Assembly (NCBI GenBank): GCA_964575235.1
Contig: CAZNQG010000030.1
Coordinates: forward strand, 1 to 33,255
Origin: SM23-62 sp964575235
GTDB taxonomy: Bacteria > Bacteroidota > Bacteroidia > Bacteroidales > SM23-62
Direction: 5' to 3'
DNA: 33,255 nt
Part shown: one piece after another, positions 24,629-33,133 of the stretch
Layout: every line of letters starts with the position of its first letter
How positions within the stretch are numbered: position 1 is the stretch's first letter
Position numbers and translations under genes: made by a program
The notes under the pieces: generated by a model
What the model was told of the DNA's origin: nothing
Seen by the model: the letters and a program-made list of their open reading frames with translations, nothing else
Databases searched by the model: none

Positions 24629-27600
24629 TTACAGCAGATTAACGCTCAGGCCGAGTCCCCTGAGCTCATGCAGGAGAACATTCAGGGATTCCGGGATGCC
24701 GCTCATCGGCATGGGTTCGCCCTTCACGATGGCCTCATAGGCTTTCGCCCTTCCGATTACATCGTCCGACTTGACGGTCAGGAGTTCCTGCAGGATATTG
24801 GCCGCACCGAAGGCTTCCAGGGCCCATACCTCCATCTCTCCGAAACGCTGTCCCCCGAACTGGGCCTTCCCTCCCAGGGGTTGCTGTGTGATCAGGGAAT
24901 AGGGACCGATGGAGCGGGCGTGCATCTTATCGTCGACCATATGGCCGAGCTTTAGCATGTAGATCACACCCACCGTGGCAGGCTGGTCGAAACGCTCCCC
25001 GGTTCCCCCGTCGTACAGGTAGGTCTTCCCGTACTGCGGCAAGCCGGCTTTCTCGGTGTAACCGTTTATCTGGTCGATGTTCGCGCCGTCAAAGATCGGC
25101 GTTGAGAATTTCAGGCCCAGCCTCTGTCCGGCCCAGCCGAGAACGGTTTCGTAGATCTGACCCAGGTTCATCCTCGAAGGGACACCCAGTGGGTTCAGGA
25201 CGATGTCGACCGGTGTCCCGTCTTCCAGGAAAGGCATGTCCTCCTCACGGACGATCTTGGCAACGATCCCCTTGTTCCCGTGTCTTCCGGCCATTTTATC
25301 GCCTACCTTCACCTTACGCTTCATGGCCACGTAAACCTTGGCCATCTGGATGATGCCTGTGGGCAGCTCGTCACCGATGGTGATGTTGTATTTTTTGCGC
25401 TTGTAAAACCCTTCGACCTCCTTGTACTTTATGGTGTAATTGTGCAGGAGGGTTCGAATGGTATCGTTCTTCTTCTTGTCCGTGGTCCATTTGCTGGGAT
25501 TCACGTTCAGGAAGTCGATGTCCTGCAGGATTTTCAGGGTAAATTTCGTTCCCTTGGGTACAACATCGGCATTCAGGTAATCCTTAACGCCCTGGGAGGT
25601 CTTGCCGTTCACAATGGTAAAGAGCTTTTCGATCAGCTTTCCCTTCAGTTCTTCTATCTTGCTGTCGAATTCCTCCTCGATTTTGTCCAGGATGGGCTTG
25701 GAGGCCTGCTTGAATTTCCGGTCCTTCATGGACCGCGAGAAAAGCTTCTTATCGATCACCACGCCTTCCAGGGAAGGAGGTGCCTTGAGGGAGGCGTCCT
25801 TGACGTCGCCGGCCTTGTCACCGAAGATGGCCCGCAGGAGCTTTTCTTCCGGGGACGGGTCGGATTCACCCTTGGGGGTGATCTTGCCGATCAGGATGTC
25901 GCTTGGCTCTACGTGTGCTCCGATGCGGATCAGCCCGTTCTCGTCCAGGTTCCGGGTTGCTTCCTCGCTGACGTTCGGGATGTCGGAAGTAAGCTCTTCG
26001 AGTCCCCGTTTGGTATCCCTGACCTCTAGCAGGTATTCCTCGATGTGGATGGAAGTGAACACGTCGTCGCGGACCACCCGTTCGGAGATCACGATGGCAT
26101 CCTCGAAATTGTAGCCTTTCCAGGGCATGAAGGCAACCCTCAGGTTCCGGCCGAGGGCCAGCTCTCCGTTATGGGTGGCATACCCGTGGGTCAGGATCTG
26201 TCCCGTCTTGACCTTATCCCCCTTCTTCACGATCGGGGTGAGGTTTACGCAGGTGTTCTGATTCGTTTTACGGTACTTGGGAAGCTTGTACCGTTTGACA
26301 TCGTCGTCAAATCTCACAAACTTCTCATCTTCGCTTCGCGTGTACCGGATGACGATCTCGTTGGAATCAACGAATTCAACCACGCCGTTCCCTTCCGCCA
26401 CCACGAGCAGGCGGGAGTCCCTGGCCACCAGCGATTCGATCCCCGTACCGACGATCGGAGCCTCCGGACTGATCAGGGGAACGGCCTGGCGCATCATGTT
26501 GGATCCCATAAGGGCACGGTTTGCATCGTCGTGCTCCAGGAAGGGGATCAGCGAGGCCGCGATGGATGCGATCTGGTTGGGAGCCACATCCATAAGGTCC
26601 ACCGACTGCGAGTCGGCCAGGGGGTAGTCCGCATCGTACCGGGCCTTGACCCTTGGATTTACGAATTTGCCGTCGTCGCCGATCGGTGCATTGGCCTGTG
26701 CGATCATCTTGGATTCTTCCTCTTCCGCACTGAGAAACACGACGCCCCCGCCGCTGAGGTCCACCTGGCCCTCGATCACCTTCCGGTAGGGGGTTTCGAT
26801 GAAGCCCAGGTCGTTGATCTTGGCATAGACGCAAAGCGAGGAGATCAGTCCGATGTTCGGACCTTCCGGCGTTTCAATCGGGCATAACCGGCCGTAGTGT
26901 GTATAATGCACGTCCCTCACCTCGAACCCTGCACGCTCACGTGAGAGTCCCCCCGGACCCAGGGCCGACATGCGGCGCTTGTGGGTCATTTCGGCGAGCG
27001 GGTTGGTCTGGTCCATGAACTGGGACAGCTGGTTGGTCCCGAAAAACGAGTTGATCACGGACGAAAGGGTTTTGGAATTGATCAGGTCAACGGGTGTAAA
27101 AACCTCGTTGTCGCGGACGTTCATCCTTTCCCGGATGGTCCGCGCCATGCGTGCGAGTCCCACGCTGAACTGGTTCGATAGCTGTTCCCCTACGGTCCGT
27201 ACGCGGCGGTTGCTCAGGTGGTCGATGTCGTCCACATCGGTTTTGGAATTGATCAGCTCGATCAGGTACTTGATGATTTCGATGATGTCTTCCTTGGTCA
27301 GGACCTTCACGTCCATTTCGGTGGATAGTCCCAGTTTCTTGTTGATCCGGTAACGGCCGACTTCGCCCAGGTCGTAGCGCTTGTCGGAGAAAAACAGCTT
27401 GTCGATCACGTCCCTTGCCGTGGCTTCATCGGGCGGTTCCGAGTTCCGGAGCTGACGGTAAATGTGCAGAACGGCCTCGTCCTCCGAGTTGCAGGGATCC
27501 TTCTGCAGGGTATTGTAAATGATCGCAAAATCCGTCATGCTCTGCGATTCCTTGTGAAGCAGGATGGTCTTGGCGCCGGAATCGACGATCATGTCTATGT

Positions 27601-28438
27601 GCTCGTTCTCGAGCACCGTCTCCCGGTCCACCACCACCTCGTTTCGCTCGATGGACACCACCTCTCCGGTATCCTCGTCCACGAAGTCCTCGACCCAGGA
27701 TTTAAGCACCCGGGCGGCGAGCTTGTGGCCGACCACTTTTTTGAGTCCCGTTTTGGAAACCTTGAGTTCGTCCGCGAGATCGAATATCTCCAGGATGTCT
27801 TTATCGCTTTCGTATCCGATCGCCCGCAGCAGTGTGGTTACCGGAAGTTTCTTTTTCCGGTCGATGTAAGCGTACATGACGTTGTTGATGTCCGTCGCAA
27901 ACTCGATCCAGGACCCTTTGAACGGGATGATCCTGGCGGAATACAGTTTGGTGCCGTTGGCGTGGACGCTCTGTCCGAAAAATACACCGGGCGAGCGGTG
28001 AAGCTGGGAAACGACCACCCGTTCTGCACCGTTGATGATGAACAGTCCCCTTTCGGTCATGTAAGGAATGGTCCCGAGATACACGTCCTGTATAACGGTA
28101 TCAAAATCTTCGTGTTCCGGGTCGGTACAGTAAAGCTTCAGCTTGGCTTTCAGGGGAACACTGTAGGTCAGGCCACGTTCAATACACTCATCGATGGAAT
28201 ACCTGGGCGGGTCGACCTGGTAGTCCAGGAATTCCAGGATGAAGTTATTGCGTGTATCGGTGATGGGATAATTCTCACTAAAAACCTTGTAGAGTCCCTC
28301 CGATTTCCGGTCCTCCGGCGTGGTCTCCAGCTGGAAGAATTCCTGGAAGGATTTCAATTGAACCTCAAGAAAATCAGGATATTGAAGCTGGTTTTTAGTG
28401 GCAGAGAAATTGATTCTTTCTTCTGTTTTTTGGGCCAT
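24629..28438 (-). CDS. rpoB: DNA-directed RNA polymerase subunit beta
   Basis: This 1269-residue subunit is complete. The rifampicin-binding region reads QLSQFMDQTNPLAEMTHKRR and continues MSALGPGGLSRERAG. Differences from E. coli (T for N518, A for S522, M for I530) are, from memory, normal in Bacteroidota and do not by themselves suggest resistance. The C-terminal GGKAQFGGQRFGEMEVWALEA block is present. It lies between rplL and rpoC; the 109-base gap before it holds a strong hairpin at 28496-28517, discussed as a possible attenuator. No intein or frameshift is seen. Confidence 0.99.
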   Translation of the reverse strand: MAQKTEERINFSATKNQLQYPDFLEVQLKSFQEFFQLETTPEDRKSEGLYKVFSENYPITDTRNNFILEFLDYQVDPPRYSIDECIERGLTYSVPLKAKLKLYCTDPEHEDFDTVIQDVYLGTIPYMTERGLFIINGAERVVVSQLHRSPGVFFGQSVHANGTKLYSARIIPFKGSWIEFATDINNVMYAYIDRKKKLPVTTLLRAIGYESDKDILEIFDLADELKVSKTGLKKVVGHKLAARVLKSWVEDFVDEDTGEVVSIERNEVVVDRETVLENEHIDMIVDSGAKTILLHKESQSMTDFAIIYNTLQKDPCNSEDEAVLHIYRQLRNSEPPDEATARDVIDKLFFSDKRYDLGEVGRYRINKKLGLSTEMDVKVLTKEDIIEIIKYLIELINSKTDVDDIDHLSNRRVRTVGEQLSNQFSVGLARMARTIRERMNVRDNEVFTPVDLINSKTLSSVINSFFGTNQLSQFMDQTNPLAEMTHKRRMSALGPGGLSRERAGFEVRDVHYTHYGRLCPIETPEGPNIGLISSLCVYAKINDLGFIETPYRKVIEGQVDLSGGGVVFLSAEEEESKMIAQANAPIGDDGKFVNPRVKARYDADYPLADSQSVDLMDVAPNQIASIAASLIPFLEHDDANRALMGSNMMRQAVPLISPEAPIVGTGIESLVARDSRLLVVAEGNGVVEFVDSNEIVIRYTRSEDEKFVRFDDDVKRYKLPKYRKTNQNTCVNLTPIVKKGDKVKTGQILTHGYATHNGELALGRNLRVAFMPWKGYNFEDAIVISERVVRDDVFTSIHIEEYLLEVRDTKRGLEELTSDIPNVSEEATRNLDENGLIRIGAHVEPSDILIGKITPKGESDPSPEEKLLRAIFGDKAGDVKDASLKAPPSLEGVVIDKKLFSRSMKDRKFKQASKPILDKIEEEFDSKIEELKGKLIEKLFTIVNGKTSQGVKDYLNADVVPKGTKFTLKILQDIDFLNVNPSKWTTDKKKNDTIRTLLHNYTIKYKEVEGFYKRKKYNITIGDELPTGIIQMAKVYVAMKRKVKVGDKMAGRHGNKGIVAKIVREEDMPFLEDGTPVDIVLNPLGVPSRMNLGQIYETVLGWAGQRLGLKFSTPIFDGANIDQINGYTEKAGLPQYGKTYLYDGGTGERFDQPATVGVIYMLKLGHMVDDKMHARSIGPYSLITQQPLGGKAQFGGQRFGEMEVWALEAFGAANILQELLTVKSDDVIGRAKAYEAIVKGEPMPMSGIPESLNVLLHELRGLGLSVNLL

Positions 28439-28495
28439 CTAATTATTCTATTTAAAAGAACTTGTTATACGATCACAAAATATAACAAAAGGCCC

Positions 28496-28517
28496 GGAAC
28501 CCCCTGCAGGGGATTCC
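28496..28517 (-). promoter_or_regulatory. Inverted repeat in the rplL-rpoB gap, possible attenuator
   Basis: A 22-base near-perfect palindrome has arms GGAATCCCC and GGGGGTTCC on the - strand around TGCA, about 31 bases after the rplL stop and 58 bases before the rpoB ATG. It is followed on the transcript strand by GGGCC then TTTTG, a weak termination setup. E. coli has an attenuator and an RNase III site in the same gap, which lowers rpoBC expression relative to the ribosomal proteins; a similar role here is inference. Confidence 0.5.
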
Positions 28518-28547
28518 AAAGCCAGTTGTAAAATTGCTTAAAAGGCG

Positions 28548-28928
28548 CTATTTGAGCTCAACTTCGGCTCCGGCCTCTTCGAGTTGCTTCTTCAATGCTT
28601 CCGCTTCGTCCTTGGAAATGCCTTCCTTGATGGGGGCGGGTGCAGAGTCTACAACGCCCTTGGCTTCTTTAAGGCCCAGTCCGGTCAATTCCTTGACAAG
28701 CTTTACGATCTGGAGCTTGGCTCCACCCGGAGCTTTCAGGACAACGTCGAAGGTGTTTTTCTCCTCGGTACCGCCGGCTTCCCCGGCTGCTGCGGCGGGA
28801 CCTGCGACTGCCACGGCTGCGGCTGCAGGCTCGATCCCATGCTTTTCCTTTAAAACATCGAGAAGCTCGTTTACTTCTTTTACAGTCAATTCTACCAACT
28901 GATCTGCAATTGCATTTACGTCTGCCAT
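28548..28928 (-). CDS. rplL: 50S ribosomal protein L7/L12
   Basis: This 126-residue protein forms the ribosome stalk that recruits translation factors. It has the usual three parts: an N-terminal dimerising helix (LVELTVKEVNELLDVLKEKHG), an Ala/Gly/Pro-rich hinge (residues about 32-52), and the globular C-terminal domain with KNTFDVVLKAPGGAKLQIVKLVKELTGLGLKEAKG. The start ATG is 28 bases after the rplJ stop. It is cotranscribed with rplJ as in nearly all bacteria. Confidence 0.98.
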   Translation of the reverse strand: MADVNAIADQLVELTVKEVNELLDVLKEKHGIEPAAAAVAVAGPAAAAGEAGGTEEKNTFDVVLKAPGGAKLQIVKLVKELTGLGLKEAKGVVDSAPAPIKEGISKDEAEALKKQLEEAGAEVELK

Positions 28929-28956
28929 TTTTCTATGGTTTAAAAAATTGTTTTAA

Positions 28957-29478
28957 TTACGATTCTTTTTCAGCAAGGGTCTTGAGAACTCCTGCCAGGT
29001 TATTACCCCCTGACTGCATTACAGAAAGAAGGTTCGTCATGGGTCCCTGGAGCAATGCAAGCACGTCCCCGATCAGTTCATTCTTCGACTTCAGGGACGA
29101 AAGCAGGTCCAGCTGTTCATCTCCCAGATATATTGATTCCTCAACCCAGGCGGCTTTCAGCACGGGCCTGTCGTGACCCTTCCTGAAATCCCTGATCAGC
29201 TTGGCCGGCACGTTCCCGGTCTCACAAAACATAATGGAGGTCGAGTTTTTCAAACTATCATAGAGTCCCTCAAATTTTCCATCGGACTGCTCGAGGGCTT
29301 TCCTGAGCAGGGTATTCTTCACCACCACGAGATTCACGTTGCTTTCAAAGCACTTTCTCCTAAGGTTGGAAGTATCCGCAGCGTTCAGGTTTGAAATATC
29401 AGCCAGGTAAAAATGGCTGGCATGGTTGATCTGCTCCTTCAGGCCGTCAATGATGGATTCTTTCTCATCTCTTCTCAT
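28957..29478 (-). CDS. rplJ: 50S ribosomal protein L10
   Basis: This 173-residue protein anchors L7/L12 dimers at the base of the stalk. The N-terminal RNA-binding domain contains KESIIDGLKEQINHASHFYLADISNLNAAD and VVVKNTLLRKALE, and the C-terminal helix that holds the L12 dimers is present. It lies 66 bases after rplA, with two hairpins in the gap; the one closest to the start (29483-29517) may serve autogenous control by L10-L12. Confidence 0.97.
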   Translation of the reverse strand: MRRDEKESIIDGLKEQINHASHFYLADISNLNAADTSNLRRKCFESNVNLVVVKNTLLRKALEQSDGKFEGLYDSLKNSTSIMFCETGNVPAKLIRDFRKGHDRPVLKAAWVEESIYLGDEQLDLLSSLKSKNELIGDVLALLQGPMTNLLSVMQSGGNNLAGVLKTLAEKES

Positions 29479-29482
29479 GATT

Positions 29483-29517
29483 CACAAGAATGGTTATTAA
29501 TGTTCTTCTGTCTTGTG
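29483..29517 (-). promoter_or_regulatory. Hairpin directly before the rplJ start codon
   Basis: CACAAGA (29517-29511 on the - strand) and TCTTGTG (29489-29483) form a perfect seven-base stem with a 21-base loop, ending four bases before the rplJ ATG. A smaller CCCG/CGGG hairpin is upstream. The L10-L12 complex represses its own mRNA at this place in other bacteria; that this stem does so here is inference. Confidence 0.4.
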
Positions 29518-29544
29518 CAACTGCCCCCGCAGACGGGAGCCGTA

Positions 29545-30240
29545 TCATTCTTCAAGCACTTTGGTCTCCAGGCGAATGCCAGGGCTCATTGTGCTCGACA
29601 GGTAAATGCTCCTGAGATAAGTGCCTTTGGTGGCCGTGGGTTTCAGCTTGACGATGGTATTGATGAATTCCCTCGCGTTCTCTACGATCTGCTCCGGCTG
29701 GAAGGATACCTTGCCGATCCGGGTGTGGATGATTCCGAACTTGTCGACCTTGAAGTCGATCTTTCCCTTTTTCACTTCCTCCACGGCCTTGCCGATATCC
29801 ATGGTCACCGTTCCGCTTTTCGGGTTGGGCATGAGTCCCCTGGGACCCAATACCTTCCCCAGCTTGCCCACCTTTGCCATAACGGAGGGCATGGTAATGA
29901 TCACATCCACATCGGTCCATCCCTTCTGTATCTTTTCGATATAATCGTCAAGCCCGACATGGTCCGCTCCTGCCTTCCTGGCTTCCTCCTCCTTTTCCGG
30001 TGTGCAGAGGACCAGAACCCTGGTCTCCTTTCCGGTGCCGTGGGGAAGCGTAACAACGCCACGAACCATCTGATTTGCCTTTCTCGGGTCCACCCCCAGA
30101 CGCACGTCGATGTCGATTGATGCATCGAACTTGGTTGCGGATATCTCCTTCAGCAAACTTGCGGCTTCACTTAACCTATAGAGTTTACCTTCTTCCATTT
30201 TCTCTACAGCAAGTTTTCTGTTTTTCGTCAGTTTCGCCAT
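29545..30240 (-). CDS. rplA: 50S ribosomal protein L1
   Basis: This 231-residue protein forms the L1 stalk at the E site and represses translation of its own operon. The family signature is visible: the N-terminal MAKLTKNRKLAVEKM, FDASIDIDVRLGVDPRKANQMVRGVV, and PKSGTVTMDIGKAVEEVKKGKIDFKVDKFG. It begins 11 bases after the rplK stop. A likely L1 target is present before rplK at 30734-30777. Confidence 0.98.
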   Translation of the reverse strand: MAKLTKNRKLAVEKMEEGKLYRLSEAASLLKEISATKFDASIDIDVRLGVDPRKANQMVRGVVTLPHGTGKETRVLVLCTPEKEEEARKAGADHVGLDDYIEKIQKGWTDVDVIITMPSVMAKVGKLGKVLGPRGLMPNPKSGTVTMDIGKAVEEVKKGKIDFKVDKFGIIHTRIGKVSFQPEQIVENAREFINTIVKLKPTATKGTYLRSIYLSSTMSPGIRLETKVLEE

Positions 30241-30251
30241 TTCAATAGAGA

Positions 30252-30695
30252 TTAAAGATTTAACGGGAAATCCCCTTTTACGGTAATTCCCATGCTTCGC
30301 GCAGTTCCTGCGACCATTTGCATGGCAGACTTAACGGTGAACGCATTCAGATCAGGCATCTTGTCCCGAGCGATGGCTTCGACCTGCTCCCATGTGACAG
30401 AGGCAACCTTGTCCCTGTTCGGTTCGGAGGAACCTTTCTTAGTCTTAGCTGCTTCAAGTAATTGAACAGCAACCGGAGGAGTCTTTACAACGAAATCAAA
30501 TGACTTGTCCCCGTAAACGGTGATAATTACCGGAAGTAATTTCCCCATTTTATCCTGGGTCCTTGCATTGAACTGCTTGCAAAACTCCATGATGTTAACT
30601 CCCTTGGCGCCCAGCGCGGGACCTACGGGAGGAGATGGATTTGCAGTTCCACCTCGGATCTGTAACTTGATCAATCCTGCTACTTCTTTCGCCAT
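30252..30695 (-). CDS. rplK: 50S ribosomal protein L11
   Basis: This 147-residue protein binds the GTPase-associated region of 23S rRNA. The conserved start IKLQIRGGTANPSPPVGPALGAKGVNIMEFCKQFNART is intact, with the proline pair that marks the hinge and thiostrepton contact, and the C-terminal RNA-binding part contains AMQMVAGTARSMGITVKGDFPL. It lies 103 bases after nusG, and that gap holds the L1-site-like hairpin. Confidence 0.98.
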   Translation of the reverse strand: MAKEVAGLIKLQIRGGTANPSPPVGPALGAKGVNIMEFCKQFNARTQDKMGKLLPVIITVYGDKSFDFVVKTPPVAVQLLEAAKTKKGSSEPNRDKVASVTWEQVEAIARDKMPDLNAFTVKSAMQMVAGTARSMGITVKGDFPLNL

Positions 30696-30733
30696 TTTAA
30701 TTCTATGGTTTCCGGTTAATCAACACTTGTCGT

Positions 30734-30777
30734 CAATATTGGAAGCATCTAAACCAGCATCGGGATTAGAAATATTG
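30734..30777 (-). promoter_or_regulatory. Putative L1-binding leader of the rplK-rplA mRNA
   Basis: A perfect stem of CAATATT and AATATTG (30777-30771 and 30740-30734 on the - strand) encloses a 30-base loop holding GATGCTGGTTTAGATGC. That stretch resembles the L1 site of 23S rRNA helices 76-77 (GATG-TTGG-CTTAGAAGC, from memory). It lies about 40-80 bases before the rplK ATG, the place where L1 represses its mRNA in other bacteria. Recognition by L1 is inferred from sequence likeness only. Confidence 0.6.
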
Positions 30778-30798
30778 CTGACAATTCCTTATCGTTCG

Positions 30799-31350
30799 TT
30801 AACTTTCTTTTTCAACCTGCATGAAACTCAGTTCCAGGGGGGTTTTCCGGCCGAAGATCTTCACCATGACCTTCAGTTTCTTCTTTTCCTCGTTGACCTC
30901 CTCGATGACGCCCGTGAAGCTGTTGAAGGGTCCATCGATCACCTTGACCGGCTCACCGACGAAGAAGGGGACGTTGATCTCCTCTTCGCTGGCCGCCAGT
31001 TCATCGACCTTCCCCAGAATCCGGTTCACCTCGCTGACCCTCAGGGGGGTCGGTGCCTCCTCGCCTTTGGTTCCCAGGAACCCGATCACGTTGGTTATGT
31101 TCTTCAGTATGTGTGGTACCTCCCCGACCAGGGCAGCCTCGATCAGCACGTATCCGGGGAAAAAATTCCTTTCCTTGCTGATCTTTTTCCCGCTTCTGAT
31201 CTGGTAGACCTTCTCGGTGGGGATCAGGACCTGCGACACGTAATCCTGCAGGTTCAGCCTGGCCACTTCACTTTCGATCAGCTCCTTGACTTTCTTTTCC
31301 TTCCCTCCGATTGCCCTGAGGACATACCATTTCTTATCAATCTCAGCCAT
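30799..31350 (-). CDS. nusG: Transcription elongation/antitermination factor NusG
   Basis: This 183-residue protein has the N-terminal NGN domain that binds the RNA polymerase clamp (KKWYVLRAIGGKEKKVKELIE, then FFPGYVLIEA) and a C-terminal KOW domain (EPVKVIDGPFNSFTGVIEEV, near residues 130-150) that contacts ribosomal protein S10 or Rho. Length is as in most bacteria. It follows secE by 23 bases and precedes rplK, as in the standard bacterial cluster. Confidence 0.98.
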   Translation of the reverse strand: MAEIDKKWYVLRAIGGKEKKVKELIESEVARLNLQDYVSQVLIPTEKVYQIRSGKKISKERNFFPGYVLIEAALVGEVPHILKNITNVIGFLGTKGEEAPTPLRVSEVNRILGKVDELAASEEEINVPFFVGEPVKVIDGPFNSFTGVIEEVNEEKKKLKVMVKIFGRKTPLELSFMQVEKES

Positions 31351-31373
31351 TGGTTTTAGCCTTTCATCGTATT

Positions 31374-31565
31374 TTAATATAACAGACTGTAAACCATCTC
31401 CATAATGTTCCGGAAGCTCAGGTCCATCACGAAAATCATCAATGCTATGATCAATGTCCCGACCATTACGATCACGGCACTGTTCTGAAGTTCGGACCAG
31501 GTCGGCCAGGACACCTTATGTATCAGTTCGTTCCAGGTCTCTTCAAAATACGCCTTAATCTTCAT
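31374..31565 (-). CDS. secE: Preprotein translocase subunit SecE
   Basis: This 63-residue single-span protein clamps the SecY channel. An amphipathic helix (KIKAYFEETWNELIHKVSWPTWSELQ) precedes one membrane segment (SAVIVMVGTLIIALMIFVMDL). KVSWPTWSEL is the conserved SecE motif. The frame opens at 31583 inside tRNA-Trp; the ATG at 31565, with AAGGA just before it, is the better start. It lies between tRNA-Trp and nusG, as expected for the bacterial secE-nusG pair. Confidence 0.96.
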   Translation of the reverse strand: MKIKAYFEETWNELIHKVSWPTWSELQNSAVIVMVGTLIIALMIFVMDLSFRNIMEMVYSLLY

Positions 31566-31580
31566 TCCTTGAGAAATTTG

Positions 31581-31653
31581 CACGGGTGGAGAGATTCGAA
31601 CTCCCGACCCTTGGTTTTGGAGACCAATGCTCTACCAATTGAGCTACACCCGT
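31581..31653 (-). tRNA. tRNA-Trp (anticodon CCA)
   Basis: The 73-base - strand cloverleaf has acceptor stem ACGGGTG/CACCCGT, D-arm GCTC...GAGC, anticodon loop CTCCAAA giving anticodon CCA, and T-arm GTTCGAATC. The 3' CCA is not encoded. It is placed between tuf and secE, and it follows a terminator-like hairpin after tuf. Confidence 0.95.
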
Positions 31654-31664
31654 GTACGGTAACT

Positions 31665-31713
31665 GTAAAAACATGCCGGGAGTCCGGTCCCAAACCGGAA
31701 CCGAACCCCGACA
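31665..31713 (-). terminator. Terminator-like hairpin between tuf and tRNA-Trp
   Basis: On the - strand TGTCGGG pairs with CCCGGCA around an inner stem CGGTTCC/GGGACCG, and the structure is followed by ATGTTTTTAC. It would end or thin out tuf transcripts before tRNA-Trp and secE. The inner stem includes one T-G pair and the T-run is only five bases, so partial readthrough is likely. Confidence 0.55.
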
Positions 31714-31738
31714 TTCACTGAAGTTTGGTTATGGCCTA

Positions 31739-32926
31739 TCAATCAAGTATTTCAATTACCTGGCCGGCTCCCACGGTACGGCCGCCTTCGCGGATGGCAA
31801 AGCGGAGTCCCTTGTTGATGGCCACCGGGTAGATCAGGTCAACGGTGATCTCGACATCGTCTCCCGGCATGACCATTTCACGGCCTTCGGGCAGGTGGAT
31901 CTCACCGGTTACGTCAAGCGTTCTCAGGTAGAACTGCGGACGGTAATTATTGTGGAAGGGGGTATGGCGCCCGCCTTCTTCCTTTTTCAGAACGTAAACC
32001 TGGGCTTTGAACTTGGTATGCGGCTTGATCGATCCGGGCTTTGCAATGACCATTCCCCTCTTGATCTCTTTCTTGTCGATTCCCCTGAGGAGCAATCCAA
32101 CGTTGTCTCCGGCTTCCCCGCGGTCGAGTATCTTGCGAAACATTTCAACCCCGGTTACGACCGTTTTCTTGCCCTCGGCTCCGAGCCCGATCAGGTTCAC
32201 CTCGTCCCCGGTCAGAACAACACCGGTCTCGATACGGCCCGTGGCAACGGTACCCCTTCCGGTGATGGAGAATATATCTTCAACCGGCATAAGGAACGGC
32301 TTTTCGATGTCCCGGGGAGGAACCGGTATATAGGTATCAACGACCTCCATCAATTCAACCACTTTTTCTTCCCATTTGGTTTCTCCGTTCATGGCTCCCA
32401 GTGCGGATCCGTGAATGACGGGAGCGTTTTCCCCGTCAAACTCGTAGAAATCGAGCAGTTCACGGACTTCCATCTCAACCAGCTCGAGCAATTCGGGGTC
32501 GTCCACCATGTCAACCTTGTTCAGGAACACAACAATCTTGGGCACGTTTACCTGGCGTGCCAGCAGGATGTGCTCCCTGGTCTGCGGCATGGGACCGTCG
32601 GTTCCGGCAACAACCAGGATGGCACCGTCCATCTGGGCGGCACCTGTAACCATGTTCTTTACATAGTCTGCGTGACCCGGACAGTCAACGTGCGCATAAT
32701 GGCGGTTTGCCGTCTGATACTCAACGTGAGCGGTGTTGATGGTAATCCCCCTTTCCTTTTCTTCGGGAGCATTATCAATCGAATCGAAATCCTTGATATC
32801 GGCCAGGCCTTGCTTGTGAAGTACCCTGGTGATGGCAGAGGTTAACGTCGTTTTACCATGGTCAACGTGTCCGATGGTACCGATGTTAACATGCGGTTTC
32901 GATCTTTCAAATTTTTCTTTAGCCAT
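31739..32926 (-). CDS. tuf: Elongation factor Tu
   Basis: This 395-residue GTPase carries aminoacyl-tRNA to the ribosome. The G1 motif GHVDHGKTT, switch II DCPGHADYVKNM and NKVD (G4) are all present, and the C-terminal domain contains TGEIHLPEGREMVMPGDDVEITVDL. It lies downstream of tRNA-Gly and tRNA-Thr, mirroring tufB in E. coli. Strong third-position bias toward G and C is usual for a highly expressed gene in a GC-rich genome. The start ATG at 32926 is well supported by the conserved MAKEKFERSKPHVNIGTIGH. Confidence 0.99.
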   Translation of the reverse strand: MAKEKFERSKPHVNIGTIGHVDHGKTTLTSAITRVLHKQGLADIKDFDSIDNAPEEKERGITINTAHVEYQTANRHYAHVDCPGHADYVKNMVTGAAQMDGAILVVAGTDGPMPQTREHILLARQVNVPKIVVFLNKVDMVDDPELLELVEMEVRELLDFYEFDGENAPVIHGSALGAMNGETKWEEKVVELMEVVDTYIPVPPRDIEKPFLMPVEDIFSITGRGTVATGRIETGVVLTGDEVNLIGLGAEGKKTVVTGVEMFRKILDRGEAGDNVGLLLRGIDKKEIKRGMVIAKPGSIKPHTKFKAQVYVLKKEEGGRHTPFHNNYRPQFYLRTLDVTGEIHLPEGREMVMPGDDVEITVDLIYPVAINKGLRFAIREGGRTVGAGQVIEILD

Positions 32927-32981
32927 AACTTTAACTTGTTAGAGATTGAGTATTAATTATTGTTTATTCTTCCTAAAATAG

Positions 32982-33053
<72 letters not shown>

Positions 33054-33060
33054 GTATCAG

Positions 33061-33133
<73 letters not shown>

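Noticed and set aside
22258..24642. 794-codon open frame on the + strand
   Set aside because: It is the antisense shadow of rpoC.
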